Shown here piece after piece: positions 28,855 to 39,034 of a stretch of 64,000 nt of DNA (positions are counted from its first letter, which is position 1; each line of letters opens with the position of its first letter). Origin of the DNA: Paenibacillus terrae (GTDB taxonomy: Bacteria > Bacillota > Bacilli > Paenibacillales > Paenibacillaceae). The notes under the pieces are model-generated. The model saw nothing but the letters and a program-made list of their open reading frames with translations, was not told the origin of the DNA and did no database searches. The position numbers and the translations under genes are program-made. The DNA lies in NCBI RefSeq assembly GCF_000943545.1, contig NZ_JTHP01000004.1, positions 115,196 to 179,195 on the forward strand, given 5' to 3'.

Positions 28855-30093
28855 TTACGCTTCATATTTTTTTAGAATAACCGTAGCATTGTGACCACCA
28901 AAACCAAAGGAATTGGACATCACTACATTCAGTTTCGCTTTTCTCGGCTCGTTAGGTACATAATCGAGATCGCAAGCCGGGTCCTGATTATCCAGATTAA
29001 TCGTCGGCGGAATGGTCTGATGCTGGAGAGCCAATCCGCAGATCACGGCTTCAACACCGCCAGCTGCACCCAACAAGTGCCCCGTCATTGACTTGGTTGA
29101 GCTAATCGCCACTTTATAGGCGTGGTCTCCAAGCGTTTTCTTAACCGCTTCTGTTTCCGATTTGTCACCGACTGGCGTGGATGTACCATGCGCATTGATA
29201 TAATCAATATCCTCAGGATTCAACCCTGCGTCGCGGATCGCCATTTTAATACAGCGTGCTGCACCATCCGGATCTGGCTCTGTCATATGATGTGCATCGC
29301 CGGACAGACCGTAGCCGATCACTTCGCCGTAAATACGTGCGCCGCGCTTCAATGCGTGCTCCAACGATTCCAGAATCAGAACACCGGAGCCTTCGCCCAT
29401 AACAAATCCGTCTCTGTCTGTGTCAAAAGGACGGCTTGCCTTCTCAGGCTCATCATTGCGAGTGGACATCGCCCGCATCGAACAAAAGCCAGCCATTCCA
29501 ATCGGACGAATAGTTGCCTCAGCTCCGCCGCAAATCATAGCGTCAGCATCACCACGCTGAATCATGCGGAACGAATCGCCGATCGCATGACTACCCGTTG
29601 CACAAGCCGTAACCGGTGATGTATTAGGTCCTTTAGCGCCGAGTGAAATCGACACTTGACCGGAACCCATATTAGCAATCATCATCGGGATAAAGAAAGG
29701 GCTTACGCGTTTAGGTCCTTTTTCAATCAGCGCATTGTGCTGATCCTCCCAGGTACCCAATCCGCCAATACCGGAGCCAACGGATACACCAACACGCTCG
29801 GCATCGGCGTTCTCTCCGATTACGAGTCCGCTATCCTTGAGTGCCAATTTACTGGCGGCAACGGCGAATTGTACAAAACGATCCATTTTTCGGGCATCCT
29901 TGCGCTCTATATAATCCTCAGGATTAAAATCCTTAATAGAAGCCGCAATTTTCGTTGTATATTCACTGGTATCGAAAGCTTCGATTTCACTGACGCCAGA
30001 TTTTCCAGCCATCAGATTATCCCACAGTGTGTTCAAATCCTGTCCCAGCGAAGTGATTACACCCATTCCTGTTATGACAACACGTTGTTTCAA
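28855..30093 (-). CDS. fabF: 3-oxoacyl-ACP synthase II
   Basis: FabF elongates acyl-ACP by condensation with malonyl-ACP. The 412-residue protein has the Cys-His-His triad: Cys164 in VTACATGSHA, His in YINAHGTSTPVGD and His in STKSMTGHLLGAAGG. The start is TTG behind GAGGTGAT. It lies between acpP and rnc. A hairpin upstream at 30278-30308 may separate it partly from acpP. Confidence 0.97.
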   Translation of the reverse strand: MKQRVVITGMGVITSLGQDLNTLWDNLMAGKSGVSEIEAFDTSEYTTKIAASIKDFNPEDYIERKDARKMDRFVQFAVAASKLALKDSGLVIGENADAERVGVSVGSGIGGLGTWEDQHNALIEKGPKRVSPFFIPMMIANMGSGQVSISLGAKGPNTSPVTACATGSHAIGDSFRMIQRGDADAMICGGAEATIRPIGMAGFCSMRAMSTRNDEPEKASRPFDTDRDGFVMGEGSGVLILESLEHALKRGARIYGEVIGYGLSGDAHHMTEPDPDGAARCIKMAIRDAGLNPEDIDYINAHGTSTPVGDKSETEAVKKTLGDHAYKVAISSTKSMTGHLLGAAGGVEAVICGLALQHQTIPPTINLDNQDPACDLDYVPNEPRKAKLNVVMSNSFGFGGHNATVILKKYEA

Positions 30094-30277
30094 AGATAAT
30101 CACCTCTATGTCTACTGCATATTGTATTTCAAGGCCGTACGCTCTTGTGTGCAAAAATAATATAGAATCAACTAAAGTTAGTAATGCCGCTTACTCCCAC
30201 CCTTGACTAAGTCATGCCGAGCCAAGCTCAAGAACACGCGGCAATTCCGTCTTTAGTTCAATCTGTATGATTAGGAG

Positions 30278-30308
30278 AAAGTCCCGCCTGTAACAGAACG
30301 GGACTTTT
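30278..30308. terminator. Hairpin between acpP and fabF
   Basis: AAAGTCCCG pairs with CGGGACTTT across a 12-nt loop; the T-tail is weak on the minus strand (CTTTCTCC). It could be a partial terminator that raises acpP output over fabF. Confidence 0.6.
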
Positions 30309-30319
30309 GTTGACTTGAA

Positions 30320-30553
30320 TTAGGTATGAGATTGTATGTACTTTACAACTTCACCTACGGTTGTAATTTTCTCTGCATCTTCATCAGAGATTTCCATATC
30401 AAACTCATCTTCCAATTCCATAACCAATTCAACTACATCGAGAGAATCAGCGCCTAAATCATCTTTGAAAGATGCTTCAAGTGTAACTTCGGCTTCGTCG
30501 GCTCCCAAACGGTCAACGACAATGCGCTTTACGCGCTCCAATACGTCGGACAT
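30320..30553 (-). CDS. acpP: Acyl carrier protein
   Basis: ACP carries growing acyl chains on 4'-phosphopantetheine. The 77-residue acidic protein has the attachment site Ser37 in [15 protein letters not shown]. The true start is ATG 30553, preceded by GGAGGAGGTG, although the frame continues upstream to 30643. It sits between fabG and fabF. Confidence 0.98.
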   Translation of the reverse strand: MSDVLERVKRIVVDRLGADEAEVTLEASFKDDLGADSLDVVELVMELEDEFDMEISDEDAEKITTVGEVVKYIQSHT

Positions 30554-30662
30554 CCGGCTCACCTCCTCCTTAGGTATTATACGAAAATTACAATTAAAAT
30601 GCCATAGAAGAGAGTTTTCAATCACTACTCTTCTTCGGGGCATGCGGATTAGCTACATGTAG

Positions 30663-31412
30663 CTACATGTACATGCCGCCATCCACATGCAAAGTCTGGC
30701 CCGTCATGTATGAGGAAGCATCAGAGGCCAAAAATAGCACCACATCCGCAATTTCCTCAGGCCGTCCGAGACGGGCCAGCGGAATACCGCTGAGCATATT
30801 GTCACGCAAATCATCAGCAAGCACCTGTGTCATTTCGGTATCAATGAATCCCGGGGCTACGCAGTTGACTGTAATACCTCTCGAAGCAAGCTCCCTCGCG
30901 GACGATTTGGTAAGACCGATCACTCCTGCTTTGGCAGCCACATAGTTGGCTTGTCCTGCATTGCCGAGTACGCCGACAACGGAAGAAATATTGATGATGC
31001 GACCGGAACGCTGCTTCATCATCGGACGAGTCGCTGCCTTGAGGCAATTAAACACACCTTTCAGATTCGTTTCGATCACCTGATCGAACTCCTCTTCCTT
31101 CATACGCATGATTAAATTATCTCTTGTTATTCCGGCATTATTCACCAGAATATCGATCTTGCCCCAAGCGCCGATCACATCCTTGATTAACCGATCTGCC
31201 TCGTCGGCGCGACCGACATTAGCCTGAACCGTAATAGCTTCCACGCCTTTGGCACGAATTTGCTCCGCAACCTCTGCCGCAGCCGCTTCACTACCAGCGT
31301 AGTTTACCGCTACATTAGCGCCTGCTTCAGCCAACGCCAATGCGATACTGCGGCCGATCCCCCGTGACGCCCCTGTAACGAGCGCCGTTTTTCCACTTAA
31401 TGGCTTAGACAT
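30663..31412 (-). CDS. fabG: 3-oxoacyl-ACP reductase
   Basis: FabG is the NADPH-dependent SDR of fatty-acid elongation. Motifs: TGASRGIG (cofactor), [10 protein letters not shown], catalytic Ser in INISSVVG and Tyr-x3-Lys in YVAAKAG. About 249 residues. Two tandem ATG codons occur (31415, 31412); spacing from GGGAGG favours the second. It lies between fabD and acpP. Confidence 0.97.
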   Translation of the reverse strand: MSKPLSGKTALVTGASRGIGRSIALALAEAGANVAVNYAGSEAAAAEVAEQIRAKGVEAITVQANVGRADEADRLIKDVIGAWGKIDILVNNAGITRDNLIMRMKEEEFDQVIETNLKGVFNCLKAATRPMMKQRSGRIINISSVVGVLGNAGQANYVAAKAGVIGLTKSSARELASRGITVNCVAPGFIDTEMTQVLADDLRDNMLSGIPLARLGRPEEIADVVLFLASDASSYMTGQTLHVDGGMYM

Positions 31413-31464
31413 CATCCAGCCTCCCCTTGCAAGTATATAACCGTTAAGGCGATAATTGCTACTT

Positions 31465-32406
31465 TTAACGGGCCTCCAAGGCTTCCGTTACCGAAACAAG
31501 CGATTCCAGGCTGCTTATATTATACAGCTTAACCGTTTTATCGATCTTTTTAACCAGTCCGGTCAAAACACTGCCCGGTCCGAACTCGACAAAAGTGTCA
31601 ACTCCCTGCTCCAGCAGCCATGCTACACTGTCTTCCCACAATACCGGGGAATAGACCTGCTCGACCAGTAGCTGGCGAATTTCGCCACCCTCACGCACAG
31701 GTTTCGCTGTGACATTGGCTACAACCGGAACCTGAGCTTTGGAGAAAGCTACGTCTTCCAGCTTGCCGGACAACTTAATCGCTGCTTCCTTCATCAACGA
31801 AGAATGAAAAGGACCACTGACCTCCAAAGTAATAGCACGCTTACCACCCGCTTCCTTCACGCGTTCAGCGACAGCGGCTACGCCCTCCTTCGCACCGGAT
31901 ACGACAATCTGCCCCGGGCAGTTGATGTTCGCCAATTCGACCAGTTGACCGGATTCCGTAATATCACGGCATAGTGTCGCCAGCGCTTCACGGTCGGCTC
32001 CCAGTACAGCAGCCATCCCGCCTTGTCCGTCAGGAATGGCTTGTTCCATGAACTCCCCACGAGTACGAACGATCTCAACTGCATCTTCAAATGCAAGTAC
32101 GCCAGAAGCAACGAGCGCGCTGTATTCTCCAAGACTGTGTCCAGCCACGTAATCAGGGCGAATGCCCTTTTCCTCGAACGCTTCATACAACGCAATGCTC
32201 GCCGTCAACAGCGCAGGTTGCGTATTGGATGTTTGCTTCAAGGCTGTATCTGGACCTTCAAAAATCAGTGAGCTTAGCGCGAAACCCAACCGTTCGTCCG
32301 CTTGGCGGAACACTTCTCTTGCTGCAGGAACCGCTTCATAAACATCTTTAGCCATACCTACAGCTTGTGAACCCTGACCGGGAAATATAAATGCCGTTTT
32401 GCCCAT
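31465..32406 (-). CDS. fabD: Malonyl-CoA:ACP transacylase
   Basis: FabD loads malonyl groups onto ACP. The 313-residue protein has [12 protein letters not shown] near the start, catalytic Ser91 in [10 protein letters not shown], and the histidine in [12 protein letters not shown] 32406 is used, with GAGAGGTG ahead; the frame extends further upstream without support. It follows fabH by 81 bp. Confidence 0.97.
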   Translation of the reverse strand: MGKTAFIFPGQGSQAVGMAKDVYEAVPAAREVFRQADERLGFALSSLIFEGPDTALKQTSNTQPALLTASIALYEAFEEKGIRPDYVAGHSLGEYSALVASGVLAFEDAVEIVRTRGEFMEQAIPDGQGGMAAVLGADREALATLCRDITESGQLVELANINCPGQIVVSGAKEGVAAVAERVKEAGGKRAITLEVSGPFHSSLMKEAAIKLSGKLEDVAFSKAQVPVVANVTAKPVREGGEIRQLLVEQVYSPVLWEDSVAWLLEQGVDTFVEFGPGSVLTGLVKKIDKTVKLYNISSLESLVSVTEALEAR

Positions 32407-32487
32407 CGTGTATGCACCTCTCTGTATCCAATGCTTGTCCTGTAAAGTACCAGACAAATTCAATATTGTATCAAACCCGCCGCTTTC

Positions 32488-33477
32488 TTACCAGACAAGA
32501 ACCGACGCGCCCCAAGTCAAACCACCGCCGAAGCCCACCATTAATACCCGGTCGCCTTCCTTCATGCGACCTTCCTCGGCTGCTTCTACAAGCGCAAGAG
32601 GAATTGATGCAGCTGATGTATTCGCATATTTATGAACATTAATGATAACCTTTTCTTCCGGTAGATCCAAACGCTGCATCGCCGATTGAATAATGCGAAT
32701 ATTGGCTTGATGCGGAACGAACAAATCAATATCATCTTTGGAAAGCCCCGCTTTTTCAAGCACATCGACAGTTGCCGTTCCCATAACACGTACCGCGAAC
32801 TTGAACACTTCGCGTCCGTTCATATAAATATAGTGTTGCTTGTTTTCTACGGTATCCGCACTTGCAGGCAAACGTGAACCGCCAGCTTCCAGCTTAAGCA
32901 ATCCGCCTCCTGCTCCTTCGGCACCAAGATCAAAGGATTGGAATCCTCTACCCTCAGGTACTTCACCAATTACTACAGCTCCTGCACCGTCTCCGAAAAG
33001 AACACAAGTATTGCGGTCTGTATAATCCGTGATCCGGGAAAGACAGTCTGCCCCAATGATTAACGCATTATTATAAATGCCCGTCTTAATAAAGCTCGTC
33101 GCAGTTGCTAGCCCATATACAAACCCTGAGCATGCCGCAGACAAATCAAAAGCCGCTGCGCCTTTGGCTCCGAGCTTGTCCTGAAGAATACAGGCAGTCG
33201 AAGGAAACGCCATGTCCGGCGTAACCGTAGCAACAATGATCAGATCCAAATCCTGTGCGGTCATACCTGCGGATGCCAATGCCTTAATCGCTGCTTCATA
33301 AGCCAGATCGGATGTGGCCTGCTCTGGAGCCGCAATGTGGCGCTCCTGAATTCCTGTACGACTGACAATCCATTCGTCACTTGTTTCCACAATTGCTTCC
33401 AAATCTTTGTTCGTCAATATTTTCTCAGGCACGTATTTCCCTGTTCCGATAACACCAACCGACCGCAAATTATTCAT
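32488..33477 (-). CDS. fabH: 3-oxoacyl-ACP synthase III
   Basis: FabH starts each fatty acid by condensing acyl-CoA with malonyl-ACP; in this group it selects branched primers. The ~329-residue protein has catalytic Cys116 in DLSAACSGFVYG, then His in VPHQANIRI and Asn in NVHKYANTSAAS. The frame opens at GTG 33489, but ATG 33477 has AGGAAG at proper spacing and lies 8 nt past the plsX stop. Part of fapR-plsX-fabH-fabD-fabG-acpP-fabF. Confidence 0.96.
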   Translation of the reverse strand: MNNLRSVGVIGTGKYVPEKILTNKDLEAIVETSDEWIVSRTGIQERHIAAPEQATSDLAYEAAIKALASAGMTAQDLDLIIVATVTPDMAFPSTACILQDKLGAKGAAAFDLSAACSGFVYGLATATSFIKTGIYNNALIIGADCLSRITDYTDRNTCVLFGDGAGAVVIGEVPEGRGFQSFDLGAEGAGGGLLKLEAGGSRLPASADTVENKQHYIYMNGREVFKFAVRVMGTATVDVLEKAGLSKDDIDLFVPHQANIRIIQSAMQRLDLPEEKVIINVHKYANTSAASIPLALVEAAEEGRMKEGDRVLMVGFGGGLTWGASVLVW

Positions 33478-33485
33478 ATCGTCAC

Positions 33486-34478
33486 TCACTTCCTGCTGAT
33501 TTCCTTGGATATACTTTCCACCAACTGGTTTTGCAAGGCCGTACGGGCCTGTCTTACCGCGTTTTTGACGGCAATGCCGTCAGATGAACCGTGACCCTTC
33601 AAGACGAGCCCGCTCAGCCCCAGCAATGGAGCGCCACCATGCTCTTTGTAGTCCAGCTTATCTTTCAAACCGCGAAGCTCACGCATAATCAGGGCCGCTG
33701 CCAGCTTGGTCTTTAAAGATTTACTAAACTGCTCCTTTAAGAGAGAAAATATCGCACCCGCCGTACCTTCCAGCGATTTCAGCATGATGTTTCCGGCGAA
33801 TCCGTCACACACCAGCACATCGCAATTCCCGGTCAGCACGTCTCTGGACTCTACATTACCTACAAAATTAACAGGCAACTGCTCAATCAGAGGGAAAGCC
33901 AGTTTCGTCAGTTCATTGCCCTTCCCGGCTTCCGTCCCAACATTCAGTAAACCCACTCTGGGGGAAGCCACACCATGAACCTTTTGGCGGTACAAGCTAC
34001 CCATCAGCGCATATTGGGCAAGATGTTCGGGCTTCGCGTCCATATTAGCTCCCAAGTCCAGCGCCAGCACACCCTGATCGTCAATCGTCGGAATCATCGG
34101 TGCGAGAGCAGGGCGCTCAATGCCTTCCATTCTCCCGACCACCAGCAACCCTGTCGTCATCAGCGCACCCGTATTACCTGCCGATATCATGGCATCCGCT
34201 TCGCCTTCTTTGACCATTCGGCCAGCTACGACCATCGAGGCATCCTTTTTACGTCGTACTGCCTTCACAGGCTCGTCCTGCGCATCTATCGTTTCAGATG
34301 TATGGCGAATGCTGAGATTCGCAGGCAACACTCTGCCGTTCAGCACCGATTCGATTCGTTCCCGGTCACCAACCAGCGTAATGTCTGTATCCTTCCATTC
34401 CGCCGCCGCAGATAACGCGCCCTCTACTGTCGCCTCGGGAGCATTGTCTCCCCCCATGGCATCAATGGCGATCCGCAT
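33486..34478 (-). CDS. plsX: Phosphate acyltransferase PlsX
   Basis: PlsX makes acyl-phosphate from acyl-ACP, the first step of phospholipid synthesis in Gram-positive bacteria. The 330-residue protein begins MRIAIDAMGGDNAP and has SAGNTGALM and GFAGNIMLKSLEG. ATG 34478 follows AAGGAGGAAG, and the gene overlaps the end of fapR by 17 bp, so translation is coupled. Confidence 0.96.
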   Translation of the reverse strand: MRIAIDAMGGDNAPEATVEGALSAAAEWKDTDITLVGDRERIESVLNGRVLPANLSIRHTSETIDAQDEPVKAVRRKKDASMVVAGRMVKEGEADAMISAGNTGALMTTGLLVVGRMEGIERPALAPMIPTIDDQGVLALDLGANMDAKPEHLAQYALMGSLYRQKVHGVASPRVGLLNVGTEAGKGNELTKLAFPLIEQLPVNFVGNVESRDVLTGNCDVLVCDGFAGNIMLKSLEGTAGAIFSLLKEQFSKSLKTKLAAALIMRELRGLKDKLDYKEHGGAPLLGLSGLVLKGHGSSDGIAVKNAVRQARTALQNQLVESISKEISRK

Positions 34479-35058
34479 GCTGACTTCCTCCTTCGCTATA
34501 CTCTTCCTCTGTGGAGCGGTAAATGATAAAGTTCCCCTGGAACACCATTTCTTCTCCCACGTAAGCAAACACTTCCACTTTGGCTTTTCCCTTTTGCTCA
34601 GGATTTGAACGCACATATGCTTTGGCAATGCACTTTTCTCCCAAATGAACGGGTCGGACAAAGCGAATATCCGCTGAAGCGGTCAACGCTATCTCATCAT
34701 TAATCACGGCAACAGCCAATGAATTGGCCTGGGCAAACACATAATGCCCCCGCGCAATGCCGGTACGTGAAAAGATATGCTCTTCTTTAATTTCAAAAAT
34801 GGAAATACCGCTTCTGTCCAACTGGAGATCAACGATATCCCCGATCACTTCATGTAAAGGCAGGGAGCGAACCTGATCGTAGGAACGCTCAGCCATCAGC
34901 TTCAGTCGCTCCCGCAGCTCCGGGATACCCAATTCCATCCGATCCAGCCGAATCGTCTGAATGCTCACCTTAAGCTGTCTCGTCAGTTCCTGATCCGTTA
35001 CGAACGGATTCTCATCAATTAATTGAGTCAGCCGTTGCTGTCTCTGTCTCTTTGGCAA
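34462..35058 (-). CDS. fapR: FapR, malonyl-CoA-responsive repressor of lipid synthesis
   Basis: FapR represses fab and pls genes and is released by malonyl-CoA. The 198-residue protein has an N-terminal DeoR-like helix-turn-helix (FVTDQELTRQLKVSIQTIRLDRMELGIPELRERLK) and a C-terminal hot-dog ligand domain (SRTGIARGHYVFAQANSLAVAVI). It heads the plsX-fab operon and a good FapR box sits about 145 bp upstream, consistent with autoregulation. Confidence 0.96.
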   Translation of the reverse strand: MPKRQRQQRLTQLIDENPFVTDQELTRQLKVSIQTIRLDRMELGIPELRERLKLMAERSYDQVRSLPLHEVIGDIVDLQLDRSGISIFEIKEEHIFSRTGIARGHYVFAQANSLAVAVINDEIALTASADIRFVRPVHLGEKCIAKAYVRSNPEQKGKAKVEVFAYVGEEMVFQGNFIIYRSTEEEYSEGGSQHADRH

Positions 35059-35201
35059 ACGTTCGATATCTGTGGCGCCTCCTTTCCCTGCAATAAACTA
35101 CCGTTCAGCCGACGGTTCGGGTTACTTCACGTGCTAGCGGCGAATGCTTCATGCCGATTTGTCATCTTGTATGTATAAAGAACCCCTTCGGCCCTTCTTT
35201 C

Positions 35202-35227
35202 TTAGAACCTGGTACTAAAACAGTATA
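35202..35227 (-). promoter_or_regulatory. FapR operator and fapR promoter -10
   Basis: TTAGAACCTGGTACTAA at 35202-35218 fits the palindromic FapR box (TTAGTACCT-type half sites). A -10 TATACT lies beside it on the minus strand (complement of 35222-35227), so bound FapR would cover the start region. Confidence 0.8.
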
Positions 35228-35265
35228 TAGCATGCCGCCGTAAAAAGAAAGTACGAAGACAAAAA

Positions 35266-35300
35266 AAAGTAGCGCCTCACTAGAGTGAAGCACTACTTTT
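35266..35300 (-). terminator. Terminator of rpmF
   Basis: AAAGTAGCGCCTCAC pairs with GTGAAGCACTACTTTT; on the minus strand it is followed by seven or more T residues. It divides rpmF from the fapR promoter. Confidence 0.85.
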
Positions 35301-35335
35301 CCTGCGAAGATTCCAAAGAATCCGCTTATCGGACA

Positions 35336-35509
35336 TTATTGAGAGATAATCTCTCTAGCTTTGTACGTTCCGCAAACTTTGCACACATGGTGAGCAAGTT
35401 TCAATTCGCCGCATTCGGAGCATTTCACCATACCTGGTACTGCCAGTTTAAAGTGAGTACGACGTTTGTCGCGACGAGTTTTGGATGTTCTCCGTTGAGG
35501 TACTGCCAT
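35336..35509 (-). CDS. rpmF: 50S ribosomal protein L32
   Basis: The 57-residue protein begins [18 protein letters not shown] and carries a zinc site made of Cys30, Cys33, Cys43 and Cys46 (CSECG, CKVC), so it is the zinc-binding C+ form. ATG 35509 has an AAGGAGGTGG site. It follows the DUF177 gene, the conserved order in many bacteria. Confidence 0.97.
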   Translation of the reverse strand: MAVPQRRTSKTRRDKRRTHFKLAVPGMVKCSECGELKLAHHVCKVCGTYKAREIISQ

Positions 35510-35695
35510 TATTCCCACCTCCTTAACCAGATCAACCCGTATAACGGGCGTGACTTCTTATCTCATTCAAGACTGAAGGAAACTGCCGGAAGCAGCTACC
35601 TCACAGCCGGTGAATCAAGCCTGCAACATCCATGTGTCGGTTCTGTAACTCCCCTGCACAAGTAGATGATGATTTGTCAGAATTGAACTCAATTC

Positions 35696-36214
35696 TCATT
35701 TAAAAAAATCCTTAAGCCCTGCCAGACGCGGATCAATCTTTTTCGTATCGCCATCGTCACTGTCATCGGAGCCAACGCTCCAGTTTTGTCCGGCCGCAGG
35801 AGCGATCCCCTGACAATCCTCACTGCACACAGGCGCAAACGGCACGTGCAGCACAAACAGCTCTTCACAATACGGTGCAATGTCGAAGGAATCCCCCGTC
35901 ACTGCGATAAATTCGCCATCTTCATCCTTCTCTTCGCCAACCGAAGAGATTTGCTTGAACCGTTCACGGAATTCAATCTTCAAATCCTCGTGCATCGGAC
36001 TTAAACAGCGTGAGCACAGCATGTCCAGACCTGCGGTCAACGTGCCTTCCACACTCATTAAGCCTTGACCCAGACTAACGGCGACCAAATCGGTCTCCAG
36101 CGGGGAAACGGCCGTAACATCAGGACGATCATCCACCAATTCACTCACATTGAGAGCTTCACGGATCGGAAAAGGACCATCACTTGTTGCTACTTTGCGA
36201 AAAAATAGTTGCAT
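35696..36214 (-). CDS. YceD/DUF177 family protein
   Basis: This ~172-residue protein has the family's cysteine pair context (LDMLCSRCLSPM), an acidic middle and a second pair (APVCSEDCQG). YceD proteins are encoded next to rpmF and have been linked to 23S rRNA accumulation in other bacteria, but the biochemical role is unsettled. ATG 36214 follows GGAGTG; the frame extends to 36274 without support. Co-transcribed with rpmF. Confidence 0.88.
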   Translation of the reverse strand: MQLFFRKVATSDGPFPIREALNVSELVDDRPDVTAVSPLETDLVAVSLGQGLMSVEGTLTAGLDMLCSRCLSPMHEDLKIEFRERFKQISSVGEEKDEDGEFIAVTGDSFDIAPYCEELFVLHVPFAPVCSEDCQGIAPAAGQNWSVGSDDSDDGDTKKIDPRLAGLKDFFK

Positions 36215-36571
36215 CGCTATCACTCCAAACAAACAAAAATTATTATACCGACTGATCGAGTCGTTTGTCAACACCTTTCACTTTACACCTCTCACAAATC
36301 CATCGGTTTTCCAATGGTTCCGCAAGTTTTATGCGAAAGCGAAAATACGTTGCATGGATCATGTACCTGTGAGTATTCGTACCCCCGCCACTCTTCGTGT
36401 ACAATAATGCGAGTATAAAGCTTTTTTCTCCAGGTCTCAATGGCCTTGTTCATTTCCGATCACGAAAAAGCAGCATCGCTGCCCCTAAGAACAATCATTA
36501 GCTGATGGATAACCATCATTTCTAGGATAGTCACCAGACTAGCAATAAAAGAAAGGAGCCGACGTACAGCC

Positions 36572-37807
36572 TTGAAAACCCTCGGTATTATTGTAGAATA
36601 CAACCCGCTGCATAACGGTCACACTCATCACTGGAAGGAGTCTCTTCGCATCACTGGCGCACAGCGCACGGTGGCTGTGATGAGTGGTCCCTTCCTCCAG
36701 CGGGGGGAACCCGCGATTGTGGATAAATGGTCCCGCACCGAAATGGCACTCGCCATGGGTGTGGACCTGGTTTTGGAGCTGCCTGTGGCCTATGCCGTCC
36801 AGCCCGCAGAATGGTTCGCCCACGGGGCGGTCGCCCTGCTCCGCGCCACTGGCGTCGTCGACGCGCTCTGCTTCGGCAGCGAGAGCGGCGACATCGCCCC
36901 ACTGCGAGCGCTGGCCCGCGTGCTGGCGGCGGAGCCTGCCGAGCTCAAGGCCGGCATCGCGCAGCGCCTGAGCAGCGGCGCAAGCTATCCCGCCGCTTAC
37001 GCGGGGGCCGCAGCCGCGCTCGCGGCTGAAGGGACGGACGGCGCTGCGCTAGCCGCCCTCATGCAGCAGCCCAACAATACGTTGGGGCTGCATTACTTGA
37101 TTGCGCTGGAGCGGCTGGACAGCGCAATCAAGCCCTTCACCGTAGCCCGCACGGGATCGGGCTACCACGAAGCCGTGGCGCCCGCGGACGGAGTCATCGC
37201 CAGCGCCACGGCCATCCGCCGTCTGCTGCTGGACGGCGGGCCGGAGGCCGCGTCACCGTACGTGCCTGCGGCGACGCTGGAGATTTTGCGGCGTGAATGG
37301 CAAGCCGGACGCGCGCCGCTGCAATGGGAAGCGTTCAGCCAGCCGTTGCTGAACGCCCTCATCACGCGCAGCCCGCAGCAGCTGGCGGAGCTGCACGAGG
37401 TGACCGAAGGGCTGGAGCATCGCCTGCGGCAATCGCTGTACACGCTGCCCCAGCCCTCCGTAGAGGCATTACTAGCCGCCGTCAAGACAAAGCGCTACAC
37501 GCGTACGAAGCTTCAGCGTATGTTCACCCATATTTTGCTGAATCATGCCAAAGCAGATATGGCCCCCTCCGAGCTGGCGAAAGGCCCCGGCTATATCCGC
37601 GTGCTCGGCTTTAACGGTGCTGGACGCGAGCTGCTGGCCCAGATGAAGCAGACAGCCACCCTTCCGGTATGGGTCAAGCCGTCAGCCGGATCGCATCCCC
37701 ATCTGGACTGGGATACAGCCGCAGCCGCCATACACGCGGCCGGAATGCCAAGTCCCGCCATCCGTGACATGTATGCCGATTACTTGCGGCCGCCCGTCAT
37801 GGTTTGA
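36572..37807 (+). CDS. tmcAL: TmcAL (YlbM), tRNA-Met cytidine acetate ligase
   Basis: TmcAL acetylates the wobble C34 of elongator tRNA-Met from acetate and ATP. The 411-residue protein starts with the nucleotidyltransferase signature (GIIVEYNPLHNGHTHH; the HxGH-type box) and has SGPFLQRGEPAIVDKW and ELPVAYAVQ. The start is TTG with AAAGGAG 14 nt upstream, an unusually wide spacing. Codons in the middle (about 36830-37470) are extremely GC-rich compared with both ends. The 3' end overlaps the convergent sepM gene by 11 bp. Confidence 0.93.
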   Translation: MKTLGIIVEYNPLHNGHTHHWKESLRITGAQRTVAVMSGPFLQRGEPAIVDKWSRTEMALAMGVDLVLELPVAYAVQPAEWFAHGAVALLRATGVVDALCFGSESGDIAPLRALARVLAAEPAELKAGIAQRLSSGASYPAAYAGAAAALAAEGTDGAALAALMQQPNNTLGLHYLIALERLDSAIKPFTVARTGSGYHEAVAPADGVIASATAIRRLLLDGGPEAASPYVPAATLEILRREWQAGRAPLQWEAFSQPLLNALITRSPQQLAELHEVTEGLEHRLRQSLYTLPQPSVEALLAAVKTKRYTRTKLQRMFTHILLNHAKADMAPSELAKGPGYIRVLGFNGAGRELLAQMKQTATLPVWVKPSAGSHPHLDWDTAAAAIHAAGMPSPAIRDMYADYLRPPVMV

Positions 37808-38828
37808 TCGGGAGCTTTTCCATATAAGTTAACGCATCGTCAAGCTTGCGAACCGGAACGAGCTTCATCTTGGTTCCGATTTGCTCGGCTTTGGCCTTGG
37901 CTTCCTTATAATTGTCCGCCGGGACGAAAAACAATTCAGCACCCTGACGGTCAGCGGCGACAATTTTATACTTTGCACCGCCGATCGCTCCAACCTTACC
38001 GCTCTTATCAATCGTACCCGTACCGGCAACACGATATCCCTTGCTCAGATCACCCGGTGTCAGTTGATTATAGATTTCCATCGTAAACATCAAACCAGCC
38101 GAGGGTCCGCCTACATCCGTTGACGTAAAATGAATCGTTTTACGTTCATCCTTTGGCTCTACTTTCTGAACCGTGGCAATGCTGACTCCAAAACCGGGTC
38201 GTTGCTTGCCCGTCTCGCTGTCTGTGATGGTCATTAATGGAGCTTGCACCGTCAGCAGCTTGCCATCACGTTTTATCTTCACCTTGGCCATGGTTCCTGC
38301 CTTTTCATCCTCCAAGGCGTTTCGGATGGAACGATTATCCGTCACCCTCACCCCGTTCAGCTCCAGAATTTCATCTCCGGGATGAAACACACTATTTGAG
38401 CTGGGCACCTTAAATACGTACACATAATCCGGCACAATGCGATAAGGAATATCAGCCCGGGTATAAGCAGCCTCCATCGCAGAAGACTGGGAATCTCCCA
38501 TATACCACACCTGCTCTGCTGCATATTCGTCTTCGCTCCTGCCGTGCAGTCGATCCTCCTTGCGCTGAATCTCCGAATTGGCATCCAGCTTCGATATACC
38601 CAGCATAATGACATTAGCGTAACGCGCCGATACCGTCGTCATCATAAAGGTCCCCCGTTCACTTCGGTCGCCTTCCTGAATGGTTACCATCGGCTTGATT
38701 TCATTTGCCCCACCGGGTCCATAGATCAGATATGGGGTTGGCATATATACCAGCACATAGACCATAGCGGCCAGGATCAGAACATATCCGGTTGTAAAAA
38801 AAGCTCTATTCTGGTTTATTCGCTTCAT
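37797..38828 (-). CDS. ylbL: YlbL/SepM-like PDZ and Lon-type serine protease
   Basis: This 343-residue membrane-anchored protease has an N-terminal membrane span (about 13-30), a PDZ domain (GDEILELNGVRVTDNRSIRNAL) and a C-terminal Lon-like S16 domain with the Ser in DVGGPSAGLMF and the Lys in GKVGAIGGAKYKI. Relatives process secreted peptides (SepM matures the competence peptide in Streptococcus). Its nearness to the agr-type cassette 3 kb away is suggestive only. It is convergent with tmcAL. Confidence 0.92.
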   Translation of the reverse strand: MKRINQNRAFFTTGYVLILAAMVYVLVYMPTPYLIYGPGGANEIKPMVTIQEGDRSERGTFMMTTVSARYANVIMLGISKLDANSEIQRKEDRLHGRSEDEYAAEQVWYMGDSQSSAMEAAYTRADIPYRIVPDYVYVFKVPSSNSVFHPGDEILELNGVRVTDNRSIRNALEDEKAGTMAKVKIKRDGKLLTVQAPLMTITDSETGKQRPGFGVSIATVQKVEPKDERKTIHFTSTDVGGPSAGLMFTMEIYNQLTPGDLSKGYRVAGTGTIDKSGKVGAIGGAKYKIVAADRQGAELFFVPADNYKEAKAKAEQIGTKMKLVPVRKLDDALTYMEKLPIKP

Positions 38829-39034
38829 CGGTTCTCCCCCCCCTCACAGCCTTAACTTCTCCTATCTCATCAAAACCAACTCTGCGCCGCCTGTTCTCAA
38901 TTCTTACAAAAAAGCATATTGTTTACCGACAGCGTGTACGAGCACCCTGTGGCGATTACAAACGCGAACAAGCGCTAGAAACAACATACGATGCACTCTA
39001 CTATATTTATGCACGATGAGGTTCGTTTTTTAAA

